A DNA stretch of 64,000 nt from Takashimella koratensis (GCA_003116875.1 BCKT01000001.1:1297486-1361485), one strand, 5' to 3'. Positions 1 to 10,879 are shown, counted from the stretch's first letter. Made by a program: numbers and translations. Notes: generated by a model from the sequence alone, not told the origin.

Positions 1-376
1 TTATCTGAGGACGAATTGAAAAACGTCCCTGTTCTCGTCTTCGCCAACAAACAAGATGTAGAGGGCGCATTAAGTCCCGCGGAAGTTTCAGACAAATTGG
101 GGCTCGCGGGGCAAGAGAAAGGGAGAGAGTGGAGCGTGAGGGGAAGTTGTGCGACAAAGGGAGAGGGACTAGAGGAAGGTTTGGATTGGTGAGTGCGAAT
201 GGCAACGGCGGAGAAGATACAGTGCCTCTCAGCTTGCGCCGCAGTGGTCTCTTGGGATGTGAGAGATACTGGATACAAAGCGGGAGATTCAACGGAGGGA
301 GCGCACGTCGAAGATGAAGGAATAGATGTCTAATGCTGACTTTCCGACCAGGCTCGTCAACACAATACAAAAGTAG
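1..376 (+). CDS. ARL1: ARL1-like Arf-family small GTPase, 3' end (5' partial)
   Basis: Only the C-terminal part of an Arf/Arl GTPase is present; the gene starts before the window. Exon 1-188 and exon 352-376 are joined across a 163-nt GT-AG intron, and the stop is TAG at 374-376. Visible motifs are the guanine-specificity NKxD box in FANKQDVEGALS (about codons 15-26), the SCATKGEGL segment that matches the Arf/Arl G5 (S/C)AT motif, and the ending LEEGLDWLVNTIQK, which matches Arl1-type C-termini. Arl1 acts at the trans-Golgi, recruiting golgins and sorting factors in its GTP form. Assignment to ARL1 rather than another Arl rests on the C-terminal segment; the myristoylation site and P-loop are outside the window. 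It converges on the CID-domain gene. Confidence 0.88.
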
Positions 377-1256
377 TGTCAAGTCGTTGATTCGACTGCC
401 CCGCTCTACCTTTCTCTCGTTTGACACCAGAGTTCTTCGCCCTTCTCATTCCCTGCTCGTCTCTACCTACATGCGGGCCCACAGTTGCTCGTCTCGTCCA
501 TACCCATCTCAGCTTTGCGCTTGCGCTCGTAGGAGCCCAACTTCAAACCGATCCTCAAACTTCATTCTTTCTCTCTCTCTCTCTATCTCTCGCTTCCTCT
601 TTCGCCTAGCTTCGCGATTATCTTTGATTCCATTCCTTCTCTACCGTACAGACCTACTCTAGCTTTGCTCTGCCTCCTCGAGGGTTCACGGCGTCATGTT
701 ATCTCTTACACTACGATCAATTTCAATTATAGATCCTCCGGTGGTACAGGGTTGCGGGATGGAAAAGGTGCGCTTGAAAAGTAGGTCTGTATTCCAGGTG
801 AAGAGAAATCGAGTGCTCGTGACATTGAAAATCAAAACTAACGGGATTAATTCAATGCTATGTACACCATGAGATACCGAAGAATGGGATGCTGAAAATG
901 CCGCGAGTGAATCGGATGAAGACGTGGTGATCGATGAGGCTTGGGTTTCGTGGTGAAAGAGTGGAATGAGATGGATGCCGATACGAATTGTGGCGTTTCA
1001 AAGTGATCATGGTAGAAGACTGGCTCAAATTTGATGATGATCAAAACGATGTGGTCGGTATTGAGGTGTGTGTGGAAGTGAGTCAAGGGTGGCTTGGACT
1101 GTGAAAGTGGACTTTACGATAACGTCACGACGAATGGCGGAATGGCGGCGAGGAGGTAGACGGTTGGTTGATTGGGATCGAGATGACGATAGGCGCGTGC
1201 GCGCGTGGCGTGTAGACGAGAGAAGGAGAACTCGAGAATCGATTGTTCACCGCCGT
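377..1256. other. Intergenic, shared 3' flank
   Basis: Convergent 3' flanks of the ARL1-like gene and the CID-domain gene. It contains a CT-rich tract near 565-600. I see no supportable gene; the short open frames here have no recognisable content. Confidence 0.6.
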
Positions 1257-4200
1257 TCAATACCCGACTCGTCCAGCTCCACCGCCTCCACCGCTTCCAC
1301 CTCCACCCACTCCATCGACGCCCGGTACCTCACCCGTCGACAACCAATGCATCAACTCGAACTGATTCGGCTGCCTTCCGACGCTATTTGCCCATGCGGT
1401 CGCAAGGACTGTCCACGCTTCGGGGTCGGCCGGGTTGAAACTTGCCATGTCGATAGTGGCCAACGAAGGAGCCCCGCCACCACCGCCACCTCCGCCATTG
1501 TAGGTACTGGTAGACGGCTGTGAGTGTTGTTGCTGTTGCTGTTGCTGTTGTTGTTGCTGTTGCTGGTGTTGGTGCTGCTGCTGTTGGTGTTGGGCGTACG
1601 GCTGCGGCGGGTATCCTTGCTGAGGCATAGTCGAAACCTGGGGAACAGACGGAGACCTATACTCTGACTCTCTCCTCGTGAGTTCCGGGAGCCCACTGGT
1701 TGGTACTGACGGCGACACTGACGGTCTCGGCGGCAACCCATGTGTTTGAGTCTGTGGGGTTCGACCCGTCTGCGTTCCTGAACCGGTCGCGGGCACGGGC
1801 CCGGGCCCGGGCCCGGGTCGTGTTTCTCGATCAAGGTCTCGACTTTGACCTCGTTTGTCTCGCTCGGTATCACGTTCTCGATCTCGATATTCCCCGCGCT
1901 CTGGACGGTCTGGACGGTCTGAACGGTCTGAACGGTCGGCGTTGGCTCTACGAGCGCCCCAACCTGAGTCCCTCTCTCGCTCCATGGGTCGGTCTCGACC
2001 TCGCCATTCTCGATCACGATCATCAGGTAACGGCGCTCTGCCTCCTCTCTCACTTCCTCTATCACCTCTCTCGGATCCTCTCTCGCCTCCCCTGTCTCCT
2101 CTCTCCCCAGTCGACGACTCGGATACCCTCCTCCCCCATTCTCGTCGTCTATCATCCGGTAAAGGCGCTCGGTCTCCTCCTCCCACTCCCCCTCCCCCTC
2201 CCCCTCCTCCTGGTCCTCCGCCTCCTGGTCCCCCGCTCATTGGTTTCGGTGGGAGCCCAGCAGACGCTGCGATAGAACCAAGTCCACCATGTCCTTGTCC
2301 CTGCCCCTGGCCTTGACCTGGACCGGGCCCGTACCCGTTCTCGCGCCCATGGTCACGAGGTGCCCGATTACTGCCGTCTCTGTTATCCCTGCCCCACCCC
2401 CTGTTCTCGGGACTTTGTGACCTGTCTCCCCGACCTCTCCCCGCAGGCGGTCGAGGTCCTCTGTCCCATCCACCTCCACCTCCACCTCCACCTCCACCAC
2501 CAGCTGGACCTCGATCGTCCCTTGGTCTGCTATAGTCATCTTTCGACCCCCTGTCTCTCCTCTGACCGTCCCAGTCTCCGGACCCACCTCCACCGCCACC
2601 TCCCCTCCCCCACTCTCCGCTCGCCTGTCGCCCGTTCCCTTGTCCGGGTCCTGGCCGGGGTGCGTCCGGACTTCCTCGGAATCCATTGGTACTGTTGCCA
2701 TTATTACCATGATATCCCTGGCTATTCGGCGGCGGCGGAGGTCGATTTGCGTTCGGCGGGCCGGGCGGAGTAGGTTGTAGGATTTGGGGAAGAGAACTAG
2801 CTAGCATAGCGAGCTGGGCGGCGTCGATAGGTAGAGGAAGAGTAGGTGCGGCGGCGGTACCGCCGTTAAGCGTAGGTGGGAAAGGAGGTGCGGCTACAGG
2901 GGGCTGTTGCGCTTGAGTTTGGCGGACCGTCGCAAGCAGCGATGCGAGGTCAATTGGTCCGTCGGACGCTGATGTGGCCTGCTGTGAAAGTTGTTGCTGT
3001 GGCTGTGGTTGTTGTGCCATTTGTCCCGGCGCGGGTGGAGGTACCGTCCCCACTGGTCTCGCGGTGACACCTAGAAGCTTCATGATCTCCGGCGGCAACG
3101 AGCCCGGCGGCCCGTGAACCGCCGCCTGTGCTGTCTCGGCGCTACCGAGCGCACCATCGCGAGTCGGAGAGAGCGCAGGGAGTAGAGGTGGCGGGGTAGA
3201 GCGGTAACTTGGTCCCCGCTCGGGAAAGGGTGGGCGTCGGTATCTCGCCAAAATGTGAGAAGGCGGGTCGGTCGTTGGTGTTGTCGATTGTCTGGATCGG
3301 CCTGTGAGGGGTGTGGGAGTGGAAGGGGAGGGGGGAAAGGGTGAAAGAAGGGTTGTCTCAGCGCGTTTTCTTCGTATTTGATGGGTGAGGTGGGGCGGAG
3401 GATCAACGAGGCAGAGGGTGGTAAGGCGGTTCAAATCAGACTGGCGGTGGCTGCCACAATTCGCGGCTAGACATCAGTCTGCCCGAACAGGAGCAACGAT
3501 CCGAGCCCATTCCCCAGCTGAAGAGCTAAAGAATGAGACGCGCTTGGCAGACCCGTAACGGGTTCCACCGTCGGGGCGTTTCTCGACCTCAACGAGGTTC
3601 GATTGAACCGTGACTGCTTTCCAAATCTGGCACCTGGCATAGCGTCTCTCTTCCTCTTCCTATCCCTTGCTCTTTCTCCACATCTTTCATCTTCCTCCAT
3701 GCTCTCAGTTTGCCACATCACAGTCTAGAACGAGGGGATTTTCCCCTAATGAACAGGCCGTCTTTCTTCTCCTTCTTCTTCTTCTCCACTATGTTCCGGC
3801 GATACGATACGATACGCGACCACGCGGACCACCGCGGTGGAGAGGAAGACGCGATGAAGTGGATGCATGCGATTGGCCGGTTAATGCAGGTAGGGGCAGT
3901 TGGTGAAGGAGTTGGGAATGGGGTAGGGGCTGTGGGTAAGGGGGAGGGCCGGCGTACATGGTAGATGTCTGTCTACAACCAGCGGGCCACGCGGCTCGGG
4001 CTGAGGTTAGTAGTAGGGTAGGGGCCGAGCAATGGGATAGGGGAATGGTTGATGCGGGATTCGGTGGGGTTTCCGTGTGCTCCCCACGTCGAAGACTACA
4101 CCGTTTTCCACTGCGACTTGGCCCGAGATCATGGGATGACCGGACCATCAGGAGGCCATCACGGCCGAGCTCTCCTTCCAGAACGTACCAGACCAGCCCG

Positions 4201-5123
4201 GACCAACGCAGAAATCCAGACAAAGAGAGAGCACGAGGTGTGGAGAGAGAAAATAGGATGAAGATGGAACACGTATTTACCTTGAGGCTCAGGATCGGCC
4301 AAGTATCCAGGAGACAAGGGAACCGGCGGTGTCGAGTTCGTTGGCGTAGAGACCGCCGTCACGCGAGCTGTTATCCGACCAAGACTCGCGGGTGGGAAAG
4401 TGCCCGATTTACTCCAGATATCGATAACTTTCTTCGTCTTATCCTACGTGTGTCATCATGATCAGTGCATGTCCATCCAGTATAACAAGCGGATCCCATA
4501 GTGGACTTAGACAGGCAATATGGATATTTGTAAAATCCAAATTCACTCACCCGGCCTTCGGACCACACGCCACCCTTCCCATCCTCCATCATCCCACCCA
4601 CGACTGACTCGGCCACCTTCTCCAACTTGCTCAACAGAGCCAAAGCGGCAGGTGCATCGTCTCCCTCTGCCTTGATAGCGCTCCGCAAGCCTCGGGCTAT
4701 TGCGTCGAGGACATAGAGCGAGGAGATGCGTGGTTGGCCGGCAGGTGGCAACGACGAGTTAAGGCTAAGGATGGATGCTGCGATGTGGGTGTTGTGCTAA
4801 GCGAGAGTCAGTGTCGGCTTTAGATAGTTGTGAGAAAAAACGGAGTGAGGGATGGCAAAGGTTCAGTGTAGATGGTGATACTCACCTGGAGAAGTTTGAG
4901 AGAAAGATCGGTAATCTCTTTCACTCTGGTGCCCGAGAGTCTCGGTGCTTTTATTGTCTTGTTCAGCAGCTCGTCAAACGCCTGTTGGGTAAAGAATTCA
5001 ATGATATGGAAGCACCAACATCATGGTCAGCTTTGGGTGCCAGACAAAGGTGAAAATGGACTTGTGACCAGCCAAGAGGCAAGGAGGGAAGGGGGTCAAG
5101 CAACGTACGTTGAGATCTGCCAT
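1257..5123 (-). CDS. CID-domain (RNA polymerase II CTD-interacting) protein with RGG/Gly-rich tail
   Basis: Five exons on the minus strand: 5123-5109, 4981-4886, 4796-4551, 4443-4281 and 3301-1257, giving 854 aa in an unbroken frame. Residues about 5-140 form a CID: MADLN then AFDELLNKTIKAPRLSGTRV, the helix RISSLYVLDAIARGL, and TKKVIDIWSKSGTFP. This is the fold of Pcf11, Nrd1/Seb1, Rtt103 and SCAF proteins that binds the phosphorylated Pol II CTD, so a nuclear role in 3'-end processing or termination is likely. The rest is low complexity: Pro/Gln, RGG/RD and Gly runs, and a polyQ stretch near the 3' end, closing with a conserved-looking segment containing DPEAWTVLATAWANSVGRQP. No RRM is seen, unlike Nrd1/Seb1 and SCAF4/8. 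The last intron (979 nt) is long. The phase matches across it, but a missed exon or two separate genes cannot be excluded. It is divergent from BAP31. Confidence 0.72.
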
Positions 5124-5596
5124 CGTGATGCGTGGGCGAGCGCATACTCGACCCCAAGGAGAAAAACAACGCCGCCGAGCTCGTTTGCTGAGCGAGGGGA
5201 GGTCAGTAGGCGGTGAGTAAAAGGGGCTGTAGGTCTGAGGTGTTGGGGATGATGATGATGGTGGTGGTAGAGGTGGTAAAGGTAAGGTATGAAGACCCAG
5301 TCGGTAGTTAGACGAGAAACTCATAGGAAGGGGAAGGGTGTGGTGTGTGTGTGTGTGTGTGTTTGCGGGATTTCAGTGCTGGGTGCAGTCCACCGTACGG
5401 AGACTATTGGGTGCCACGTGGATGTGGCACTTTCTCTGCAGTGGGCGATCCGTCGTATGACGCAACGGTCCCTGCCTTTGTCCGGAACCCACCGCATTAC
5501 CTGTGCCAGCACGTTGAATTGTATCTTGACATCCCTCCTTCACTTCCATCTCAACTACCCAACCAACTCCACCGCACCCGTCGCAATACAGAAGCC
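5124..5596. promoter_or_regulatory. Divergent promoter region between CID gene and BAP31
   Basis: 473 bp separate two divergent start codons, so both promoters must lie here or overlap it. It holds a (GT)n microsatellite at about 5341-5361. I see no clear TATA box. Confidence 0.5.
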
Positions 5597-6937
5597 ATGA
5601 CTGTGAGTATCTCCATGACTGAATACACACGGTCCACGTTCTCTCTCCCTTCTTTCCGCGTCGCTATCCCTTCCCCCATCAGCCAGTCCACGCCAGTTCT
5701 TCCCGCAGCACCGCTGACCGCCCGTTCCAGCTCTACTACAGCTGTCAGTTCGCCATCTGCCCGTACCCTGCATTTCCCGCCATATTGGAACAGCTTGGAG
5801 GAACATGTTTGAGCACATACTGACCCTCTCCATATGCAGTATGCTTCGCCCTTCTCGTTTCTGAGATTGCGCTCTTCGCGGGTCTCATCTGCCCCATGCC
5901 CTTCACCCTCAGGAAGAGGTGAGTTATTGAAGCCCATCTGAAGCCCATCCGCTGTCTTCCTGTCCCAGAAGCGTCTAGAGTCAGCGCACTGACATGACAT
6001 ACGCTATAGGATCTTCGTCTTCCTTAGCGAGAACCCTATCATCGCCAAGATCCAATACGCGGTGAGTGCCAGCTGATGAGATGCTCTGCGACCCTGTAGC
6101 TCATACGCTGACACTGCTATTCCAGCTGAGGATAACATTCATGTGAGCTAGCATTCGCGCAAGGTCCGAGCACCATCAGAGCTCATACATCAACAGATTC
6201 GTCGCGGTCCTCTTCATCGACGCCCTCCAGCGCATGGTCCGCATCGCACAGGAGGGTGCCGCGGCCAAGATGAAGCAAGACATGACCAACGTCCAGACCG
6301 AGACCAACTAGTGAGTTACAGCTCTGTTTACTTTAGCACCGTGCATTAGCTGATTCCATTCCAGCGCCGCTCGTCGATTCTACGCTCAGCGTAACCGTGA
6401 GTCCCTCGCCATTGCTGTGGACAGATCTAGCAGACAGCAACCAGCAGCTGACCATATTCACTTCATTCTCAGTCTACCTCACCGGCGCGACCCTCTTCCT
6501 CTCGCTCATCCTCTCGCGCGTCTTCTACATCATCCTTGACTTCATCAACGTCCAGGAGAAGTACAACACCCTCCAGCAGAAGACCGCGAAGGCCAGCGGC
6601 GCGTCGGGTGAGAACGAGGAACTCAGGAAGCACGTCAAGGAGCTCGAGACTCAGCTCGCTGCTCTCCAGGCAAAGGAGCGGGACTTTGGTGAGCAAAGGC
6701 TGAGGTGCACTGTGATTCAGAGATCAGGAACGGGTCAATGGATTAACGGGTGTTGCAAGGATACGGCTGACTCAAATCTCAGACACTCTCAAGAAGCAGG
6801 CTTCCCAGCAGGCATCGGAGTACAACAGACTCGCGGACGAGCACAACCTTGCGGTCAGTTGACAATTATTTTCCGTGCAAGACCACGAGCTGATTTCATA
6901 TCAGACCGGCTCGGTCTCTAGCAAGAAAGCCGACTAG
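5597..6937 (+). CDS. BAP31-family ER membrane chaperone (Yet1/Yet3-like)
   Basis: Ten exons: 5597-5602, 5731-5743, 5840-5918, 6010-6061, 6127-6143, 6197-6310, 6365-6396, 6473-6688, 6783-6853 and 6905-6937, giving 210 aa. The first two coding exons are only 6 and 13 nt. The protein starts MTLYYSLCFALLVSEIALFA, the typical first transmembrane helix, followed by the FTLRKRIFVFLSENPI loop. A second helix (FVAVLFIDALQRM) and a third (LYLTGATLFLSLILSRVF) follow, then a cytosolic coiled coil from about residue 140. It ends in KKAD, a KKxx COPI retrieval signal, which fits ER residence. BAP31 proteins escort membrane proteins at the ER exit. Length and topology match the family. The splice pattern is inferred from frame and family alignment but is self-consistent throughout. 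Confidence 0.93.
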
Positions 6938-7239
6938 AGCGTCCTACCCATGTCCTGCATATACGACGCTTTTGATAATGAACGCGAGGTGGATGAGCAG
7001 CAAAGAGACAAGTGGTGCGGAGCCAAGCGATGATATATCAGAAACCCATGTAACTGGGCCGAAATATGGAGGCGGGGGAGGCGGGGGGAGGATCGTGAAA
7101 GACGATGACATTGTCGGTACACGATGCAGCAGTTGGTCTAGCCAGTAATAGCCTTGGGCTTGACCAAGTACATGACAACATCAATCCAGACAGAAGTCAG
7201 CAGCCAATACGCAAAGGCAATCAGACGTTTCCGAGATGA
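6938..7239. other. Intergenic
   Basis: 3' flank of BAP31 running into the decayed family copy. It has a G-rich patch near 7070-7095. No gene is supported. Confidence 0.5.
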
Positions 7240-7740
7240 CTTCAGTTTGGACCCCGATCCGACGCCTACATTCTCCCATACGTAGGGCACGGGCCTGGAG
7301 ACTCATGGTGCTTCGTTGGACAGTGGTTCCAATGTCCCTTGACCTGAGATTTCTTCTATCAAAGTGCATGACAGTACAGTCAACCATTCCTGCTTGTGTG
7401 TGGCCAGATGCCGAGCTCGTGAACGAAACCTACTTGTATCAGAATCAGCCCGATGGAGCGCAAATAATTTCATGGACCTCGGGCGGGGCCGTCCCTGAGG
7501 TCTTCGAACATGGAAAGGACCCGCTGACTCTCTGCACCCACGATGGCGACAAAGTCATGAAGGTTTCGGTCCACAAAATTCCTAACGGCTCTGAACTATT
7601 CACCAGCAGCATTCCCATCTCCGGCGACATCAAAGCTGAGCCACAGTCAGTTTACTCTGCAGGAAGGGGGGGGGGGGGGGGGACCCGGCATTCTATCTTA
7701 TGGAGGCAGAAAAACCTTACATTTCTCTGGACGTAGATCG
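7240..7740 (+). pseudogene. Decayed copy 1 of the unknown intronless family
   Basis: The sequence aligns with the central and C-terminal parts of the intact copy at 8475-9263. In one frame it reads PTFSHT, stop (TAG, 7283-7285), GTGLETHG..., NVP, stop (TGA, 7340-7342), PEISSIKVHD. It then shifts frame between about 7390 and 7415 to WPDAELVNE... and ISWTSGGAVPEVFEHGKDPL, THDGDKVMKV. Both stops fall where the intact copies have the conserved Trp of FSHTW and IPWT, so each is a TGG codon changed by one G-to-A step. Similarity stops at a 17-G homopolymer (7666-7682). No N-terminal part is recognisable upstream. It is a clear pseudogene of this family; the family function is unknown. Confidence 0.8.
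7666..7682. repeat. Poly-G homopolymer (17 nt)
   Basis: An uninterrupted run of G interrupts the 3' part of decayed copy 1. Its length could be a sequencing estimate; a comparable C-run at 9816-9848 is partly called as N. Confidence 0.8.
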
Positions 7741-8474
7741 GCAGACCAACGAGTCCAAGCCAAGTGAGTGATTTCCAAAGCCGAGCGAACGTAGGTCAAC
7801 CTGATATTGGGTGGTGGGCATGGATGAAGCTCCCTATATGCAGACTTGGTGAGGGATACGAATTGGACAGAAAAGCTAGTCTACAGCAGTGATGTGGAGC
7901 ATTACGATGATTGGAAAGTGTCATATCGAAATGTATCATCCTCTGATTCCCGAGAGGTGAATGAGTTTGCAGACACGCCCGAATGAAGCTTGCCTACCTT
8001 CATCTCCTTCATGTGCAAGCACGCAGATCAGAGGTGAATGTCAAAGATACCGGGTCACCAGAACCAACTTTTGGAGGCGGCTATGGAGCTTTTCAACTCT
8101 CTATTCGTCCATGCTGTTGTCTCTGGCTGCCCTCTGCTTTCCTTTGAGACCGCTGCGGACAACAGCGACTTGGGGCGGACGCCTCCCTCTCATGTTATTC
8201 AAGTCGTCTTACGAGCTGTCTTTCTCTCAGCACGCTAACAAAGAGGACAAAGGGATAACAGAGCAGTGAACGGACGGGGAGAGGAAATGGACTTGAGTCT
8301 ACTTTTCATAGCTATTCTGTTTCCGATTTTACTGCCGAGGAGAAAGAAACTGAAGAGTGCACTTTCCGGCTGTTCGTACTTTCTGTCATATATAACGGCT
8401 GCCTCTACCACCCTCTTTTCTGTTTTTTCGGTAGTTCAACAGCAAACCACCAACAGTCAGGGAAGATCTACAAC
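7741..8474. promoter_or_regulatory. Spacer and promoter of the intact copy at 8475
   Basis: No gene is supported in this stretch. A TATA box reading TATATAA lies at 8389-8395, 86 nt upstream of the ATG of the next gene, followed by a pyrimidine-rich leader. This is typical of a fungal TATA promoter with a short 5' UTR. Confidence 0.55.
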
Positions 8475-9263
8475 ATGTTCACCGATCAATACAAAGACGA
8501 ACGATACCAAACGCAAGAGACAGAACAAGTTGACATCTACGTCAATGGCGAACCCTTTACTCGGACGAAATTCTTTTCGGTTAAGAACAGAATGTGGGGC
8601 AGTGACCTCGAGAACAAGACGTTGTCTTTTGACAATTTTGTCCTTCCCAACCTTGTCCCCCAGTCGTCGTTGGGACTGCCTCAACAGTGGGCAAAGGCTG
8701 TCAAGATTCTCGAGGCATCCACTGCCCCCACCTCATTCTACGACTATAGGAAGCCTCAGTTCTCCCACACGTGGGTGACCGGCATCAAGGTGGGTGACAA
8801 TTCTTACACCGACATCCCATGGACCCAAGTCGCGTCCATTCACGCGCGAGACACTCAAGGCAATACTGCGTCCCTACCCTTCCTGATGATCCGGGGAACG
8901 ATTGTCGCTACCCCTACAAAGGACATCAATGAAAGTGAACTCGACTATGATACAAGCGAGAAAGTAGGCGAGTGGAACTCAGGTGAAGCCAGCCCAGAGA
9001 TGTTCGAATACGACCCAGATCCTCTCACACTTTTCACTGAGGGTGGGGACAAGGTCATGTCATTCATGGTTCCCAAAGGACTCAAAGGTTTCAAAGGTTC
9101 CAAGAAGCTAGTCAGTAGCCTCCCGGTATCTGAGGGCATCCATACTGCTGAGCCTGAATCTTTCGATTGGGACCCTAATTCGCGCTTCTCCCTTACCGTC
9201 TCCTTGGACTTCACATCGATGTTGACACCACCTGCCTTGACTTCGGCAGCGGATGTCGTTTGA
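8475..9263 (+). CDS. Unknown intronless family protein, copy 2 (262 aa, intact)
   Basis: A single-exon ORF with its own TATA box. I do not recognise the family. Comparison with the other copies in this window gives a conserved order of motifs: DIYVNG (20-25), LVPQS (60-64), WAKA (72-75), FSHTW (96-100), IPWT (114-117), an IxARD strand with SLPFLMI (121-139), WNSG (167-170) and DPLTLFTEGGDKVM (182-195). It has no signal peptide, transmembrane segment, coiled coil or catalytic signature that I can see, so it is probably a soluble, beta-rich cytosolic protein. Being intronless is unusual here, where nearly every conserved gene has several introns. Neighbours on both sides are further copies. The start is chosen because of the TATA spacing and the N-terminal motif close to it. 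Confidence 0.8.
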   Translation: MFTDQYKDERYQTQETEQVDIYVNGEPFTRTKFFSVKNRMWGSDLENKTLSFDNFVLPNLVPQSSLGLPQQWAKAVKILEASTAPTSFYDYRKPQFSHTWVTGIKVGDNSYTDIPWTQVASIHARDTQGNTASLPFLMIRGTIVATPTKDINESELDYDTSEKVGEWNSGEASPEMFEYDPDPLTLFTEGGDKVMSFMVPKGLKGFKGSKKLVSSLPVSEGIHTAEPESFDWDPNSRFSLTVSLDFTSMLTPPALTSAADVV

Positions 9264-9940
9264 ATTGTCACTCTCTTGAAGTTGAGTGCAGATGATTCTC
9301 CTTGGCCTCACAGAACTTGTCATTGGTCCCGCGAGGTTCTCCACATTGAGTGCTTCGCGTGACTACAGTATCAATAAGGATTAAGACATGGGCTCATATG
9401 GTGGTAGGGTTACCCAATGCATTGCCTTGGCCAAAAGTGGCTTATCCTAATATATACTGACCGCTTACATAATGGCGCTGGTCAGCGTGCCTCGCCTCCG
9501 AGGGCGGCAGAAGGGCAAGAGTGCGGTCTGTACAGAAGGCCTTTCCTTTCATGACTATCAGGCAGGGGTGCGACTCAGAGGTAAGCGGCAATAGCTACTA
9601 GCTTCGACTCTGGTGCAGCCTGGGTGGGTCGCCTTCTTTTCAAGTCTCGCCCAAACACCTTCACGCTGCACTGTGATGAAAGGAGCAACGAGTCAAGAGA
9701 GCGGAGAGTGAGTGGTGAGTGCTCACCTTTGCGGTAGTTCTCCTTTACTTTTTAAGCCTCCGGGTCATTTTTGCTACCAGCGTGCAGGATTGCGAGGGTG
9801 TAGAAAGTATAACGANCNCNNCCCNNCNNCCCCCCCCCCCCCCCCNCNTTTCTCCCAGAATTGACACTCCTGTCAGGATACGCAGGAATCCGGTCACAAC
9901 ACTATCTACGAGCTCAACGACAGCCTGACAACTTCTCGAC
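9264..9940. other. Intergenic spacer with ambiguous poly-C tract
   Basis: It contains no supportable gene. Bases 9816-9848 are a C-homopolymer with many N calls, probably a read-through problem rather than a scaffold gap. A TATATA-like string near 9450 lies too far from the next ATG to be assigned. Confidence 0.6.
9816..9848. repeat. Poly-C tract with N bases
   Basis: Cytosine run with unresolved bases, about 95-125 nt upstream of the ATG of copy 3. The true length is uncertain. Confidence 0.85.
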
Positions 9941-10879
9941 ATGGAAGAACTAGTCACTTACGCGACGGAAGGCTTGGACATTTATGTCAACGACAAGCGC
10001 CTTGAGGATCAGATTTTCTCCGACCCCAACACAATGTGGTTGTCGGATCATGCTTGGGTGAAGACAGCGCTTGGCTCGAAGGCTGGTAGCAACATTGTTC
10101 CCCAGTCTACCATGTCAAACAAATCCCTCTGGGCCAAGGCCCACCCTGTTTTTGAACGCAAGAATGATAACAACGACAGGGATGACGGCAGTAACACAAG
10201 CTGGGAGAGCGACGTCGAAGGCGAAGACGAGGACGACAAGAACAATTCACACGATTGCCCTTCCAACCTCCGAATTGGCAGCTCCATCGGGCATCTGGCT
10301 AGAACCCAGCACCATCACTACATGCCCGAATTCCGGAACACGTGGTCGAGAGGCTTCAAGACCTCTAGTGCCTCCGCAAAAGACTTGAAGGAACTTCCGG
10401 ATATGCCTTGGACCCCGTGCTCGACCATCGAGGTCCGCGATGCCAACAGCAAGGTCGTGGCAACTTTACCCATGCTGTACGTTCAGGCTCGAGTAACCGC
10501 GGAGCCAAAGTATGTCGACGTTCTCACTTGTGTCAAGCAATCGGGCATCCATGACCAATTCAACGCCTGGAACTCCGGCAAGGACGATCCGGATCACTTC
10601 GAATGCACGGTTGATCCGCTAACCCTTTTCACCGAGGGTGTTGCCAACACCAAGACCGTCGAATTTGTGACTACGCGTAATGCCAATCGCCCCGACATTG
10701 CCATCTGCAACTTTGATTTTCCGAAGCGGTCGTTCGTTCCTACTGCGACACTCGAGACGATGGTTGAGGAGTGGAAATACAAACACCTCGACATTCTCTC
10801 ATTCATCCTCAACCCCTCTGTGGAGTTGCGGATACCAATCTCTTCCGTTGCCGAAGAAATAGCCTCAGGCAAGGCGTAA
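9941..10879 (+). CDS. Unknown intronless family protein, copy 3 (312 aa, intact)
   Basis: A single-exon ORF with the same motif order as copy 2: DIYVND (13-18), IVPQS (52-56), LWAKA (63-67), FRNTW (131-135), MPWTP (155-159), TIEVRD (162-167), ATLPML (174-179), WNSG (210-213) and DPLTLFTEG (225-233). It differs by an acidic, Asp/Asn/Glu-rich insertion at about 75-105 that looks disordered. No signal peptide or membrane segment is visible. Function is unknown. Divergence from copy 2 is high outside the motifs, so the duplication is old or the copies evolve fast. The start ATG is the first in frame and puts the DIYVND motif near the N-terminus, as in the other copies. Confidence 0.8.
   Translation: MEELVTYATEGLDIYVNDKRLEDQIFSDPNTMWLSDHAWVKTALGSKAGSNIVPQSTMSNKSLWAKAHPVFERKNDNNDRDDGSNTSWESDVEGEDEDDKNNSHDCPSNLRIGSSIGHLARTQHHHYMPEFRNTWSRGFKTSSASAKDLKELPDMPWTPCSTIEVRDANSKVVATLPMLYVQARVTAEPKYVDVLTCVKQSGIHDQFNAWNSGKDDPDHFECTVDPLTLFTEGVANTKTVEFVTTRNANRPDIAICNFDFPKRSFVPTATLETMVEEWKYKHLDILSFILNPSVELRIPISSVAEEIASGKA

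Noticed and set aside
1700..2316. Long plus-strand ORFs opposite the CID gene's RGG region
   Set aside because: They are Arg/Ser/Leu shadows of the repetitive minus-strand coding sequence, with no start context or domain.
3585..3615. Possible tRNA T-arm (GGTTCGATTGAACC)
   Set aside because: It is a short palindrome without an acceptor stem, D arm or anticodon arm in the right positions.
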